Below the pieces are notes generated by a model, which made no database searches, had not been told where the DNA came from, and worked only from the letters and a program-made list of their open reading frames with translations. From NCBI RefSeq assembly GCF_014334095.1, contig NZ_CP060495.1, positions 2,914,501 through 2,978,500 on the forward strand: 64,000 bases of DNA, in the 5' to 3' direction. A program made the position numbers and the translations under genes. Positions within the stretch are counted from its first letter, which is position 1; each line of letters opens with the position of its first letter. Source of the stretch: Novosphingopyxis iocasae. Its GTDB lineage: Bacteria; Pseudomonadota; Alphaproteobacteria; Sphingomonadales; Sphingomonadaceae. Below, in pieces: positions 18,284 to 27,469 of the stretch.

Positions 18284-19642
18284 ATGAGCGATCGCGCATC
18301 ATCGGTCCGCCCGGCATCTGCCGTGGGTATCGGCGTCGGCCTGTCCGGACTGACGGGCCTCGCTATCTGGGTGATGATCGCACGCAATTTCGGTGCGCTG
18401 GCCGATATCCTTGGCTTTCCAGGCCTCCCGGAGCGGGCGAGCGGGCCGAATGCGGCGCTGCTCGGCATCATCGCTTGCGGCGCCCCCATGATCCTCTGGT
18501 CGCTTCTGATCGAGAAGGTGCATCGGCGGCCGAGCACGGGGATCGACTGGTCGCTGAAGCGCCCGCTGGCGGACGTGGTCGATATTTCCATCGTGAAGAT
18601 CACCGGTTTCTGGGCGACCTGGGGGCTGATAGCCGCGGTCTATGCGGTGGGGCGCTTTTGGTGGAGTACGCGCTTTGCCGACTATCCGTTCTCGATGCAG
18701 CTGTTCGAGATTGCCCTGGTGCCGCTGATCGTCCTGTCCGTTCCCTATATCGTCTGGTTGGACCGGCACCTGATCGAGCCGAAGGACGGCGCCTGGCATT
18801 TCGGTGCCTGGATCGCGGGGCGTGACGGCTGGGACCGCGAAATGATCCACCACCACCTGCGCGCCTGGGCAGTGAAGGGATTTTTCCTGGCGTTCATGCT
18901 GGCCATCGTGCCGTCGGGCTTCAGCACCGTTGTGAATTTCGATCTTTCCGAAATCGCGCGAAATCCCGTCTGGATCGCCAGTGCGCTGATCACCACCATG
19001 TTTCTGGTCGACGTTCAGCTCGCCACCGTCGGCTATCTGCTGACGATGCGTCCGCTCGACAGCCATATCCGTACCGCCAACCCCTATCTCGCCGGCTGGG
19101 TGGCCGCGCTGATCTGCTATCCGCCCTTCACGCTGATGAACGGCGGCGGGCCGCTGGATTATCAGGTGGGCACGGCCAGCTGGTCGAGCTGGTTCGCGGG
19201 CTACCCGGCGCTGCTAGCCATCTGGGGCGCGCTGCTGGTGGTTCTGACCGGCGTCTACGCCTACGCCACCGTCGCCATCGGCTTGCGCTTTTCCAACCTC
19301 ACCCATCGCGGGATTTTGACGCATGGCCCTTACAAGTGGACGCGGCATCCGGCCTATCTCGCCAAAAACGCTTATTGGTGGGCGGCGACCTTACCGTTCA
19401 TCGTGACCAGCGGCAGCCTGACCGATGCCTTACGCAATAGCGCGCTGATGGCGCTGGTGAGCGCGGTCTATTACTGGCGCGCCCGGACCGAGGAGAAGCA
19501 TCTCCTCGCCGATCCTGTCTATCAGGCTTATTATGACTGGTCGGAAGAAAACGCCGTCTGGCGGCGCTTCCTGCGCAAATTCAGCGGCGGCCGACTGGGA
19601 CAGCGCACGCGGCCCACGGCGGAGATCGTGCCAGCGGAATAG
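18284..19642 (+). CDS. Membrane protein with C-terminal ICMT-like methyltransferase domain
   Basis: Polytopic protein of 452 residues. The last third has the isoprenylcysteine-carboxyl-methyltransferase (PEMT/ICMT) signature: HGPYKWTRHPAYLAKNAYWW followed by RARTEEKHLLADPVYQAYY, the SAM-binding elements of this membrane fold. The N-terminal 300 residues form about eight additional helices with conserved-looking HHHLRAWAVKGFFLAFM, which I do not recognise. The methyl acceptor is unknown; bacterial members are thought to act on small thiols or lipids. It is convergent with gshA. Confidence 0.8.
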   Translation: MSDRASSVRPASAVGIGVGLSGLTGLAIWVMIARNFGALADILGFPGLPERASGPNAALLGIIACGAPMILWSLLIEKVHRRPSTGIDWSLKRPLADVVDISIVKITGFWATWGLIAAVYAVGRFWWSTRFADYPFSMQLFEIALVPLIVLSVPYIVWLDRHLIEPKDGAWHFGAWIAGRDGWDREMIHHHLRAWAVKGFFLAFMLAIVPSGFSTVVNFDLSEIARNPVWIASALITTMFLVDVQLATVGYLLTMRPLDSHIRTANPYLAGWVAALICYPPFTLMNGGGPLDYQVGTASWSSWFAGYPALLAIWGALLVVLTGVYAYATVAIGLRFSNLTHRGILTHGPYKWTRHPAYLAKNAYWWAATLPFIVTSGSLTDALRNSALMALVSAVYYWRARTEEKHLLADPVYQAYYDWSEENAVWRRFLRKFSGGRLGQRTRPTAEIVPAE

Positions 19643-19652
19643 CGGCGCGATC

Positions 19653-21041
19653 TTAAAAACTTTCCTCGTCATAGACATGGCTGACATCGCCGTTCCAGCG
19701 GCCATGATAATGATCCAGCATGCGCTCGGCATGGGTCTTACCGCTGGCGACCACTTCGTGGAGGGGATCGAGGAAGCCGGTTTCATTGTCGCCGCTGCTG
19801 TTCAGGCGGGCGCGGGCGGTGAGGCCCTGCGCGGCGATGGCAAGCACCTCACGCGCCAGATCGCGCAGCGTGCCGCCGCCGGGGATCGGCGCTTTCAGGG
19901 CGTGCTTCGGCACGGCATCGCGCAATTCCTGCCGCTCATCGATCGTCCAGTCCTTGACCAGATTCCAAGCCGCATCGAGCGCGTTCTGATCGTAGAGCAG
20001 GCCGACCCACAGCGCGGGCAGGGCGCAAATGCGGTTCCACGGGCCGCCGTCGGCGCCGCGCATTTCGAGGAAGCTTTTCAGGCGCACTTCGGGGAAGGCG
20101 GTGGACAGATGGTCCACCCAGTCGCTCTCGGTCGGCCGCTCCCCCGGCAGCACGGATAGCTTTCCGTCGAGGAAATCCCGGAAACTGAGGCCCGCCGCAT
20201 CGACATAACGGCCCTCGCGGAACACGAAATACATCGGCACATCGAGCATATATTCGACATAGCGATCATAGCCGAAGCCGTCCTCGAACACGAAAGGCAG
20301 CATGCCGGTGCGGTGCGGATCGGTGTCCGACCAGATGTGGCTGCGATAGCTGAGATAACCGTTCGGCTTACCCTCGGTAAACGGCGAGTTGGCGAACAAG
20401 GCGGTGGCGAGCGGCTGGAGGGCGAGGCCGGTGCGGAATTTCTGCACCATGTCCGCTTCCGAAGCGTAATCAAGGTTCACCTGGATGGTGCAGGTGCGCA
20501 GCATCATATCGAGGCCCAGGGTGCCGACGCGCGGCATATGGTCCATCATGATCTTGTAGCGGCCCTTGGGCATGACGGGCAAATCGCTGCGCGCCTTGTC
20601 CGGCCACATGCCGAGGCCCAGGAAACCCTTGCCGGTTTCCGCGCCGATCCTCTTCACCTGGTTGAGATGGCGCCCTGCCTCCGCGCAGGTCTGGTGCAGA
20701 TTGTCGAGCGGCGCTCCGGACAGTTCCAGCTGCCCGGCAGGCTCCAGGCTGACGGTGCCGTCCTCACCGCTCATGGCGATAACGTTCATCTTGCCGTCCG
20801 GGCCCAGCTCCTCGACCGGGGACCAGCCGAACTGCTCGAGCGACAGCAGAAGATCGCGAATTCCGCCCTCTTCGGCATAGCTGGGCGCGGCATGCGTATC
20901 GCGCGAGAAGACGAACTTCTCGTGCTCCGTGCCGATCCGCCAGCGATCCTTCGGCTTTTCGCCTCCGATCATGGGGGCCAGAAGGTCGTCCCGGCTCTCG
21001 ATAACCGGATCGTTGCTCGTCGAATTGGACCGCGTGCTCAT
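19653..21041 (-). CDS. gshA: Glutamate-cysteine ligase, plant/alphaproteobacterial type
   Basis: First enzyme of glutathione synthesis, ATP-dependent, 462 residues. The sequence has the GCS2 class pattern seen in plants and alphaproteobacteria: WRIGTEHEKFVF near the N terminus, EPAGQLELSGAPLDNLHQTC (about residues 100-120) and the long C-terminal helical part with LEMRGADGGPWNRICALPALWVGLLYD. This class often carries a redox-switch disulfide. Standalone transcription unit on the minus strand; the companion gshB was not found in the window, although a GshB-like ATP-grasp gene is present at 58825-59871. Confidence 0.95.
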   Translation of the reverse strand: MSTRSNSTSNDPVIESRDDLLAPMIGGEKPKDRWRIGTEHEKFVFSRDTHAAPSYAEEGGIRDLLLSLEQFGWSPVEELGPDGKMNVIAMSGEDGTVSLEPAGQLELSGAPLDNLHQTCAEAGRHLNQVKRIGAETGKGFLGLGMWPDKARSDLPVMPKGRYKIMMDHMPRVGTLGLDMMLRTCTIQVNLDYASEADMVQKFRTGLALQPLATALFANSPFTEGKPNGYLSYRSHIWSDTDPHRTGMLPFVFEDGFGYDRYVEYMLDVPMYFVFREGRYVDAAGLSFRDFLDGKLSVLPGERPTESDWVDHLSTAFPEVRLKSFLEMRGADGGPWNRICALPALWVGLLYDQNALDAAWNLVKDWTIDERQELRDAVPKHALKAPIPGGGTLRDLAREVLAIAAQGLTARARLNSSGDNETGFLDPLHEVVASGKTHAERMLDHYHGRWNGDVSHVYDEESF

Positions 21042-21115
21042 GCGCGCTGCTGTAGGAAGCCGTGGCCGCTATGGAAAGGGGTTGGGTGGCAAAGCGGGAC
21101 TTAGTCGTGAAGATC

Positions 21116-21862
21116 TCAGCCCCAGTCTCCGCGTCCGGCCATCCACAGGCTTACCGCGGCAACGGCGGCGGTGTCGGCGCGCAGGATGCGGGGACCCAAG
21201 GAAACCGGCACTGCCTGCGGGCATGCCCGGATCGCCGCATTCTCCTCGTCGCTGAAGCCGCCTTCAGGGCCGATCAGGATCGCCGCGGGGCCTTCATGCG
21301 CCCTTAGCGCCGAACGGAAGGAGCCGCCGCCGCGCTCGTCGCAAAAAAATAGGTGTCGGCCTTCCGGCCAAGCGGCGAGCATCGCGGACAGCTGGGTGAG
21401 TTCTCCAAGTTCGGGCAGCGCGTTGCGTTCGCACTGTTCGGCGGCCTCGATCATGTGCGCGCGCAGGCGATCATCTTTCACCTTGTCCACGACGGCGCGC
21501 GCCGTCGCCACCGGCTGAAACCGGCGCACGCCGAGCTCGCTCGCCTTTTCGGCCACCCAGTCGAAACGCTGGCGCTTGATCGGTGCGGCGCAGAGCCAGA
21601 GATCCGGTACGTCTTCGCGCGGGCGCAGGCGCTTGCCCGCCCGCACGGTGAGATCGCGCTTGCCCGTCTGCACCACCGTTGCGGCATAGTCGCCGGTCTT
21701 GTCGTCGAACAGGGTGAGCGGGGCGCCTTCGCCCAGCCGCATGACCTTGAGCAGATAATGCGCCGCGGGGCCGTCCAGCGCCACCTCGGTGCCTTCATTC
21801 AATTCCTGCTCGACGAAAAGTCTCGGCGCGGAGCGCGGTGGCCAGGCGGGCGTTGCGGGCAT
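21116..21862 (-). CDS. rsmE: 16S rRNA m3U1498 methyltransferase RsmE
   Basis: SPOUT-class methyltransferase that modifies U1498 in the 30S decoding region, 248 residues. The C-terminal trefoil-knot motifs are present: ILIGPEGGFSDEE (about residues 197-209) and SLGPRILRADTAAVAAV (about 222-238). The N-terminal PUA-like domain begins RLFVEQELNEG. It follows gshA upstream on the same strand by about 75 bp and is the first gene of the pair. Confidence 0.95.
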   Translation of the reverse strand: MPATPAWPPRSAPRLFVEQELNEGTEVALDGPAAHYLLKVMRLGEGAPLTLFDDKTGDYAATVVQTGKRDLTVRAGKRLRPREDVPDLWLCAAPIKRQRFDWVAEKASELGVRRFQPVATARAVVDKVKDDRLRAHMIEAAEQCERNALPELGELTQLSAMLAAWPEGRHLFFCDERGGGSFRSALRAHEGPAAILIGPEGGFSDEENAAIRACPQAVPVSLGPRILRADTAAVAAVSLWMAGRGDWG

Positions 21863-21956
21863 GAATTTCCCTCTTTCAATCCGTTTGCCGCCGAGCTTGC
21901 CGACGATGGCGCGGCACAGCGATGTCTGTTTTCCCTCAGCGAATCATGACAACCGA

Positions 21957-21989
21957 ACAGGGCTTCGACAAGCTCAACCCGAACGGTGT
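21957..21989. repeat. REP-like intergenic repeat with the CTTCGACAAGCTCA core
   Basis: The stretch GGGCTTCGACAAGCTCAACCCGAACGG lies between rsmE and ubiA. The same core recurs at 39489-39518 as one arm of an inverted pair. This core is a repeat I know from intergenic DNA of many proteobacteria. Here it is a solitary copy just in front of the ubiA start, and its function is unknown. Confidence 0.7.
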
Positions 21990-22000
21990 AGGGGGCAGGA

Positions 22001-22942
22001 ATGACTCAGAATGATCGATCCGGCGCGGAGGCCGGGCGCGGACGTAGCGGCGTACCGGACAGCGAACATCGCGGGCTCATCGGCCTCCTCCCACCCGCCG
22101 CGCGTCCGTTTGCACTTCTGGCGCGGTTTGACCGGCCGATCGGCTGGTGGCTGCTGTTCTGGCCCTGTGCTTTCGGGCTTGCCCTGGCAGGCGGCGCGGC
22201 AGCGCGCTGGGATCTGCTGCTGTGGCTGCTGCTCGGTGCCATCGCGATGCGCGGCGCGGGATGCGTCTATAATGACATCATCGACCGAGATCTGGACCGG
22301 CAGGTTGCGCGCACCGCATCGCGCCCGCTCGCGAGCGGAGCGGTTTCGCGCAAGGCGGCATGGATCTGGCTGGGCATGCTATGCCTGATCGGACTGATCA
22401 CCTGGCTGCAGCTGAATTGGACCGCGCGCCTCGTGGCGCTCGGCAGCCTCGCGCTGGTCGCGGCCTATCCCTTCATGAAGCGCATTACCTGGTGGCCGCA
22501 GGCATGGCTGGGCCTCGTGTTTTCATGGGGCGCGCTGGTCGGCTGGAGCGCCTTTACCGGCACAGTGCCGCTGGGCGCGATCCTGCTTTATGCTGGATGC
22601 GTCTTCTGGGTGATCGGTTATGACACTATCTATGCGTTACAGGACCGTGAGGACGACGCGCTCGTCGGCATTCGCTCCAGCGCGTTGCGACTGGGCAAGA
22701 ACGTACGCGTTGGCGTCGCCAGCTGCTATCTGGCAACGCTTGCGCTGTGGCTCATGGCTTTCGGGCAGCGTTTCCCTGACCCGTTCGCCTATCTGGCGCT
22801 GTTGCCCGTCGCCGCGCACCTTGCGTGGCAAGTGGCAACGCTCCGCCCCGAAGATGGAGCGGACGCATTGGCCAAATTTCGGTCGAACAGGTTCGCGGGG
22901 CTATTGATGGCCCTTGCCTGCTTCGTGGTGGGAACCGCCTGA
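22001..22942 (+). CDS. ubiA: 4-hydroxybenzoate polyprenyltransferase
   Basis: Ubiquinone-pathway prenyltransferase, 313 residues, about nine helices. The two Asp-rich Mg/prenyl-diphosphate sites are NDIIDRDLDRQVARTASRPLASG (from about residue 91) and YDTIYALQDREDD (about 207-219). An N-terminal hydrophilic tail of about 35 residues precedes the first helix. ATG 22001 follows GGCAGGA. The downstream end is convergent with a small unknown gene. Confidence 0.95.
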   Translation: MTQNDRSGAEAGRGRSGVPDSEHRGLIGLLPPAARPFALLARFDRPIGWWLLFWPCAFGLALAGGAAARWDLLLWLLLGAIAMRGAGCVYNDIIDRDLDRQVARTASRPLASGAVSRKAAWIWLGMLCLIGLITWLQLNWTARLVALGSLALVAAYPFMKRITWWPQAWLGLVFSWGALVGWSAFTGTVPLGAILLYAGCVFWVIGYDTIYALQDREDDALVGIRSSALRLGKNVRVGVASCYLATLALWLMAFGQRFPDPFAYLALLPVAAHLAWQVATLRPEDGADALAKFRSNRFAGLLMALACFVVGTA

Positions 22943-22963
22943 ACCCGTCAGACGGCGGCGCAA

Positions 22964-23143
22964 TCAGGGAAGCGCTTTTTCCAGGAACACCACATCGTCC
23001 TGTTCTGCCACGCGCATCATGGCGCCGCATCCGCTCGGTACGATCGGGCTGGGGGATTTCATGTCGTCAACCAAGCCACCCTTCAGGGCATCTGCTTCGG
23101 CGTCGGTGAAAATGTAAAAGTCGGTCTGATCTAGTTGTTGCAT
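22964..23143 (-). CDS. Small hypothetical protein
   Basis: A 59-residue soluble protein. I chose ATG 23143 rather than 23188 because the upstream part reads poorly as protein and the family-like core starts MQQLDQTDFYIFTDAEADALKGG. Otherwise no motif was recognised; the composition is acidic with SGCGAMMRV near the end. Its start lies 50 bp from the smc stop, in the same orientation, so it could be the last gene of the smc transcript. Confidence 0.6.
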   Translation of the reverse strand: MQQLDQTDFYIFTDAEADALKGGLVDDMKSPSPIVPSGCGAMMRVAEQDDVVFLEKALP

Positions 23144-23193
23144 GCCAATGATATAGCATGCCTCCCCCAAAATTGCAAATCGCTGCAATAATC

Positions 23194-26100
23194 TTACTCC
23201 GCTGCGAGCAATTCCTCAGCAGCGTTGAGGTCCACCGAGACGAGCCTGCTCACACCATGTTCCATCATGGTGACACCGAATAAACGGTCCATCCGGCTCA
23301 TCGTCACCGCATTATGCGTCACGATCAAATAGCGCGTTTCGGTTTCTTGGGTCATTCTTTCCAAAAGCCCGCAAAAGCGTTCGATATTGGCATCGTCCAG
23401 CGGTGCATCGACTTCGTCCAGCACGCAAATCGGTGCGGGGTTTGTGAGGAACAGGCCGAAGATCAGGGCGACCGCAGTCAGGGCCTGTTCGCCCCCTGAA
23501 AGCAGCGTCAACGCCGCCAGCTTCTTGCCCGGCGGCTGGGCCATGATTTCCAGCCCCGCTTCCAGCGGATCGTCGCTCTCGATCAGCTCCAGATGCGCCG
23601 CGCCGCCTTCAAACAGCGTGGTGAACAGCCGCTGGAAATGGCCGTTCACCGCCTCGAAGGCGGCGAGCAGGCGCTGGCGGCCTTCGCGGTTGAGGCTGCC
23701 GATCGATCCTCGCAGTCGCGCGATCGCCTGGGCCAGCTCGTCCGCCTCGGCGCGGCTGGTGCCGATCTCGGCAGTCAGCTCCTCCAGTTCGCTGTCGGCG
23801 ACCAGATTGACCGGCCCGATCCGCTCGCGCGAAGCCTGCAGCTTTTCCAGCTGGGCCGAAATTTCCAAGGCGTCGCGGTCTTCGGACGCATCGAAATCAT
23901 GCACCTGCGGCAGTGCTTGCGGCGCACATTGGAAGCGTTCGGAGGCAATGCGAACCATTTCGGCGCGGCGCAGTTCCTGATTGTCCGCCCGCGCAGCCGC
24001 ACCCGCACGCTCTTCGCGGGCACCGGACAGCGCCTCCTCCGCCTCGGCCAGCTCAGCCTCGAGCGCGCGCAGCTTTTCATCGGACTGGGTGAACTCGCTC
24101 TCATGGCTCGCCAGCGCCTGCGTTGCCCCAGACGCCTCGCGTTCGAGACCTGCAATCTCCTCGTCCAACTGATCGGGTCTGTCGGCGATCGTATCGAGCT
24201 GCCGGGCGGTGTCTTTCCGGCGCTTTGCGAGCGCGGACTGGCGCTCCACGGCATCGCTCTTGCGGCTCTCATGCGATCGGATGTCGGCCTGTGTCCCGGC
24301 GCGGCGCTCACGGGTGGCGGCGATCGACTGGTCCAGCGCGGAGAGGCCTGCCTGCCGCGTGCGCAAAAGATCGCGCAGCGTGTCGCCCGACCGTTCGAGT
24401 TCTCCTGTCCGCTCGCGCAGCGCTGCGTCATCGGGCAGTTGCGCGAGCGCGCCTTGCGCATCGGCCAATTGCTGCTCGGCCTCGCCGCGCCGCTCCGCAT
24501 TGGCGGAAATGCGCGCCTCCAGATCGGCGCTGAGGCCCTCGCTGCGTTCGATACGGCCTTCCGCCCGGTCGCGCTCCCGTTTTGCTTCCCGTTCCGCTTC
24601 CTCGGCAGCGCGCACGCGCTGGCGGGCACCGGCAATCACTTCGTCGATCTGCCCGCGCTGCTCGGCGATCTGCGTCTCGCGCCTTTCCAGCTCGGTGATC
24701 TCGGTCTGCTGGCTTTCGGTCAGGGTACCCAGTTCGCGCAGCCGGTTGCGCCGCACCAATTGCTCGGCAAGGTCGCCCGCTGCGGGAACGGTGGCGATAA
24801 AGCCGTCCCAACGCCGCATGAGCCCAGTGCGCGTCACCAGCCGCTGGCCTAGGGCAAGCGGCTGGCCATGGTCTTGTTCCACAACCCAGATTTGCGACAG
24901 GCGTGCGCCCAGCGCGGCGGGGGCCTCGACATGATCGGACAGTCGCTCGGCACCCTCCGGCCCGGCATCCTCGTGCGACGGCGCGCCGCCCCAGTACCGC
25001 GCCGCGCCTGCCTCCAGCGCGGCATGGAGATCATCCCCCAGCGCCGCTGCCAGCGCGGTTTCAAAGCCCGGTTCGGCGCGCACCGCATCGACCGCGCGTT
25101 TGCCGCCGCCTTTTTGGGACGCGAGCGCCTGTTCGATCGCCTTGGCTTCGCCGCGAAGGCCTGCCAGGCGGGAGCGCGCGGCGGATAGGGTCTGCGCCAT
25201 TTCATCCGCGGCGAGGCGTGCAGTCTCACGCTCTTCGCGTGCGGCGTCCCACTGTGCATCCGCATCCGCCGCGGCTTTTTTATGCGACGCGATCTGCGCT
25301 TCCGCTTCGGTCAGCGCCTGCTTCAGCGCCGCGATGTCCGGCAGTTCGGCCAAAGCGGTCTGCGTGCGCTGGCGATCCGCATCCACTTCCGCCAGCCGCC
25401 GTTCCGCCGCCGCGCGCGCGGCGTTCGCGACCTGCCGATCTGCATCGATCCGGGCCAGCTCGGCACGTGCCTTGGCGAGCGCCAGCTCGTTCTCGCGCGC
25501 GGCGCGGTCGGCGGCGTCGAGTTCGCGTTCCAGTGCGGGGCGCTCTTCCTCGAGCCGGGTAAGCTCGGTGCCCACCTCCGCCACGCTGACGCGCAGCGCC
25601 TCCAGCCGCTCCACCGCATCGCGCCCGCGCCGGTCCTCTTCTGTCAGATCCTCCTCGATCTGTTCGCTCTGGCGGCGCAGGTCTTCGATCCGCGCCCCCA
25701 ACTGGGCGCGCTCGGCACGCAGGGAGGCGAGGCGCGAATCGATCCGAGCCGCTTCTTCGCGCGCACGGCCCTGCCGTTCGCGGGCGCTCTCCAGCGCCTT
25801 GGCCGCGCCGTGGCGATCGATCTGCAGCCGCTCGCGCCGCTGCGCCGCCTGCTTCGCTTTCGCTTCAGCAGCGTCCGCTTCGGCACGCGCTGCTTCCGCC
25901 GCGCGGCGGGCATCGCGCCAGCGGACATGGATCAGCATGGCCTCGGCTTGCAAAATTTCCGCCGAAAGGGCCTTGTAGCGCATCGCCGCCTTGGCCTGCC
26001 GCCGCAGCGTTCCGGCGCGCGTGTCCATATCGCCCAGCATGGTATCGACGCGCTGCAGATTGGTTTCGGCCCCGCGCAATTTTTGCTCGGCATCCTTGCG

Positions 26101-26628
26101 GCGCGCGTGAAGGCCGGCGATTCCGGCTGCTTCTTCCAGCATCATGCGCCGCTCGGCAGGCTTTGCGGCGATCACCGCGGCGATGCGTCCTTGGCTGACG
26201 AGCGCGGGGCTGTGCGCTCCGGTGGAGGCATCGGCAAACAGCAGCGCCACGTCCTTTGCGCGTACATCGCGGCCATTGGCGCGATAGGCGGAGCCTGCGC
26301 CTCGCTCGATGCGGCGCACGACCTCAATCTCGCCTCCGTCTGCGGAGATCGGCCCAGCGGTGTCTTCGCCAATTTCCGCGAGCAGCGAAACCTCGGCGAA
26401 CTGGCGCTGCGGGCGGGTGGCGGTGCCCGCGAAGATCACGTCTTCCATGCCCCCGCCGCGCATGGATTTCGGGCTGTTTTCGCCCATCACCCAGCGGATC
26501 GCTTCGAGCAGGTTCGATTTGCCGCAGCCATTGGGGCCGACGACGCCGGTCAGCCCCGGCTCAATGCGCAGTTCGGCGGGTTCGACGAAGCTTTTGAAAC
26601 CGGCGAGGCGAAGCTTCTTCAGGCGCAT
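23194..26628 (-). CDS. smc: Chromosome segregation ATPase SMC
   Basis: Condensin ATPase of 1144 residues that organises and segregates the chromosome. Walker A GPNGCGKSNL is at about residues 32-41; two long coiled-coil arms (about 170-500 and 660-960) flank a hinge; the C-terminal head has LLSGGEQALTAVAL (signature) and ICVLDEVDAPLDDAN (Walker B). The gene directly follows three DsbA-like genes, extending the common alphaproteobacterial mutY / DUF721 / dsbA / smc arrangement. Confidence 0.97.
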   Translation of the reverse strand: MRLKKLRLAGFKSFVEPAELRIEPGLTGVVGPNGCGKSNLLEAIRWVMGENSPKSMRGGGMEDVIFAGTATRPQRQFAEVSLLAEIGEDTAGPISADGGEIEVVRRIERGAGSAYRANGRDVRAKDVALLFADASTGAHSPALVSQGRIAAVIAAKPAERRMMLEEAAGIAGLHARRKDAEQKLRGAETNLQRVDTMLGDMDTRAGTLRRQAKAAMRYKALSAEILQAEAMLIHVRWRDARRAAEAARAEADAAEAKAKQAAQRRERLQIDRHGAAKALESARERQGRAREEAARIDSRLASLRAERAQLGARIEDLRRQSEQIEEDLTEEDRRGRDAVERLEALRVSVAEVGTELTRLEEERPALERELDAADRAARENELALAKARAELARIDADRQVANAARAAAERRLAEVDADRQRTQTALAELPDIAALKQALTEAEAQIASHKKAAADADAQWDAAREERETARLAADEMAQTLSAARSRLAGLRGEAKAIEQALASQKGGGKRAVDAVRAEPGFETALAAALGDDLHAALEAGAARYWGGAPSHEDAGPEGAERLSDHVEAPAALGARLSQIWVVEQDHGQPLALGQRLVTRTGLMRRWDGFIATVPAAGDLAEQLVRRNRLRELGTLTESQQTEITELERRETQIAEQRGQIDEVIAGARQRVRAAEEAEREAKRERDRAEGRIERSEGLSADLEARISANAERRGEAEQQLADAQGALAQLPDDAALRERTGELERSGDTLRDLLRTRQAGLSALDQSIAATRERRAGTQADIRSHESRKSDAVERQSALAKRRKDTARQLDTIADRPDQLDEEIAGLEREASGATQALASHESEFTQSDEKLRALEAELAEAEEALSGAREERAGAAARADNQELRRAEMVRIASERFQCAPQALPQVHDFDASEDRDALEISAQLEKLQASRERIGPVNLVADSELEELTAEIGTSRAEADELAQAIARLRGSIGSLNREGRQRLLAAFEAVNGHFQRLFTTLFEGGAAHLELIESDDPLEAGLEIMAQPPGKKLAALTLLSGGEQALTAVALIFGLFLTNPAPICVLDEVDAPLDDANIERFCGLLERMTQETETRYLIVTHNAVTMSRMDRLFGVTMMEHGVSRLVSVDLNAAEELLAAE

Positions 26629-26686
26629 GGAGCTATGCCCCCGCAGACCGTATCGAAGCTCCTCCGCGCCAAGCGGCGTTACCGCC

Positions 26687-27424
26687 TCAGCGGGCGCCGG
26701 CGGCCATCAGCGCTTCGCTAACGCCCTGATAGCTGTTGGCGTCGATCTTCTTGCCATTCAGGATGAAAGTCGGCGTGCCGCCAACCTGGAATTCGCTGCT
26801 GCCCTTCTCCGCGCTGTCGGACAGTGCCTTGATTCGCGCCGGATCCTGCAGGCAGGCGATCGCCTGCGGTTCGGACAGGCCGCGCGCTTTCACGAAATCG
26901 AGATAACCCAGGCCCTTGGCGATGATGGTGGCGACCTTGCCCGGATCGTTCTCGACCGCCTGCAGCTGCTGCTGCGGCAGATCGCCCGTCTTGTCGAGGA
27001 AGGTCTGCTGGTTCGCCATCATCTGGTCCAGCATCGGGAAAAAGGCCGACGGCTCCACGCAGGTGCCAAGCAGGCTGGGCGCCAGATCCAGCGCGCCGTG
27101 CACCGGATAATCGCGGAATTCGTAGCTGACCTTGCCGGTGGAGATGAAGTTTTTCTTCAGCGGCTCCATGCCCTCGCTGTCGAATTTTGCGCAAGTGGGG
27201 CAGGTGCGCGAACCATATTCGACCAGCTTGATCGGCGCATTGGGGTTGCCCATCAGGAAGCCGCCATCGTTCGTCTTGGCGACCGTCTCGGTCCAACTGC
27301 TGCCGCTCGGCGCCGCTACCGCGGCCACCGGTTCACCGCTGGTCGAGCCGCTATCCCCGCTTCCGCCGGAACAAGCCGCGAGCGCGAGGGTGAGCGTGGC
27401 GAGGGCGATGGTCGGCTTGATCAT
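26687..27424 (-). CDS. DsbA-family thiol oxidoreductase lipoprotein (CPTC)
   Basis: Exported thioredoxin-fold protein, 245 residues. Lipobox ALAAC (Cys18) predicts membrane anchoring, followed by a Gly/Ser-rich linker. The active site is TCPTC, Cys75/Cys78, in the DsbA-family context LVEYGSRTCPTCAKF, and GTPTFILNG is the cis-Pro loop. One of three tandem paralogs; the dipeptide between the cysteines is Pro-Thr, unlike the other two. Likely catalyses disulfide formation, isomerisation or reduction in the periplasm. Confidence 0.92.
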   Translation of the reverse strand: MIKPTIALATLTLALAACSGGSGDSGSTSGEPVAAVAAPSGSSWTETVAKTNDGGFLMGNPNAPIKLVEYGSRTCPTCAKFDSEGMEPLKKNFISTGKVSYEFRDYPVHGALDLAPSLLGTCVEPSAFFPMLDQMMANQQTFLDKTGDLPQQQLQAVENDPGKVATIIAKGLGYLDFVKARGLSEPQAIACLQDPARIKALSDSAEKGSSEFQVGGTPTFILNGKKIDANSYQGVSEALMAAGAR

Positions 27425-27469
27425 GTCGGTTCCTGTATCGGCTTATGGTCTGTCGTTATTCTCGCCGCA

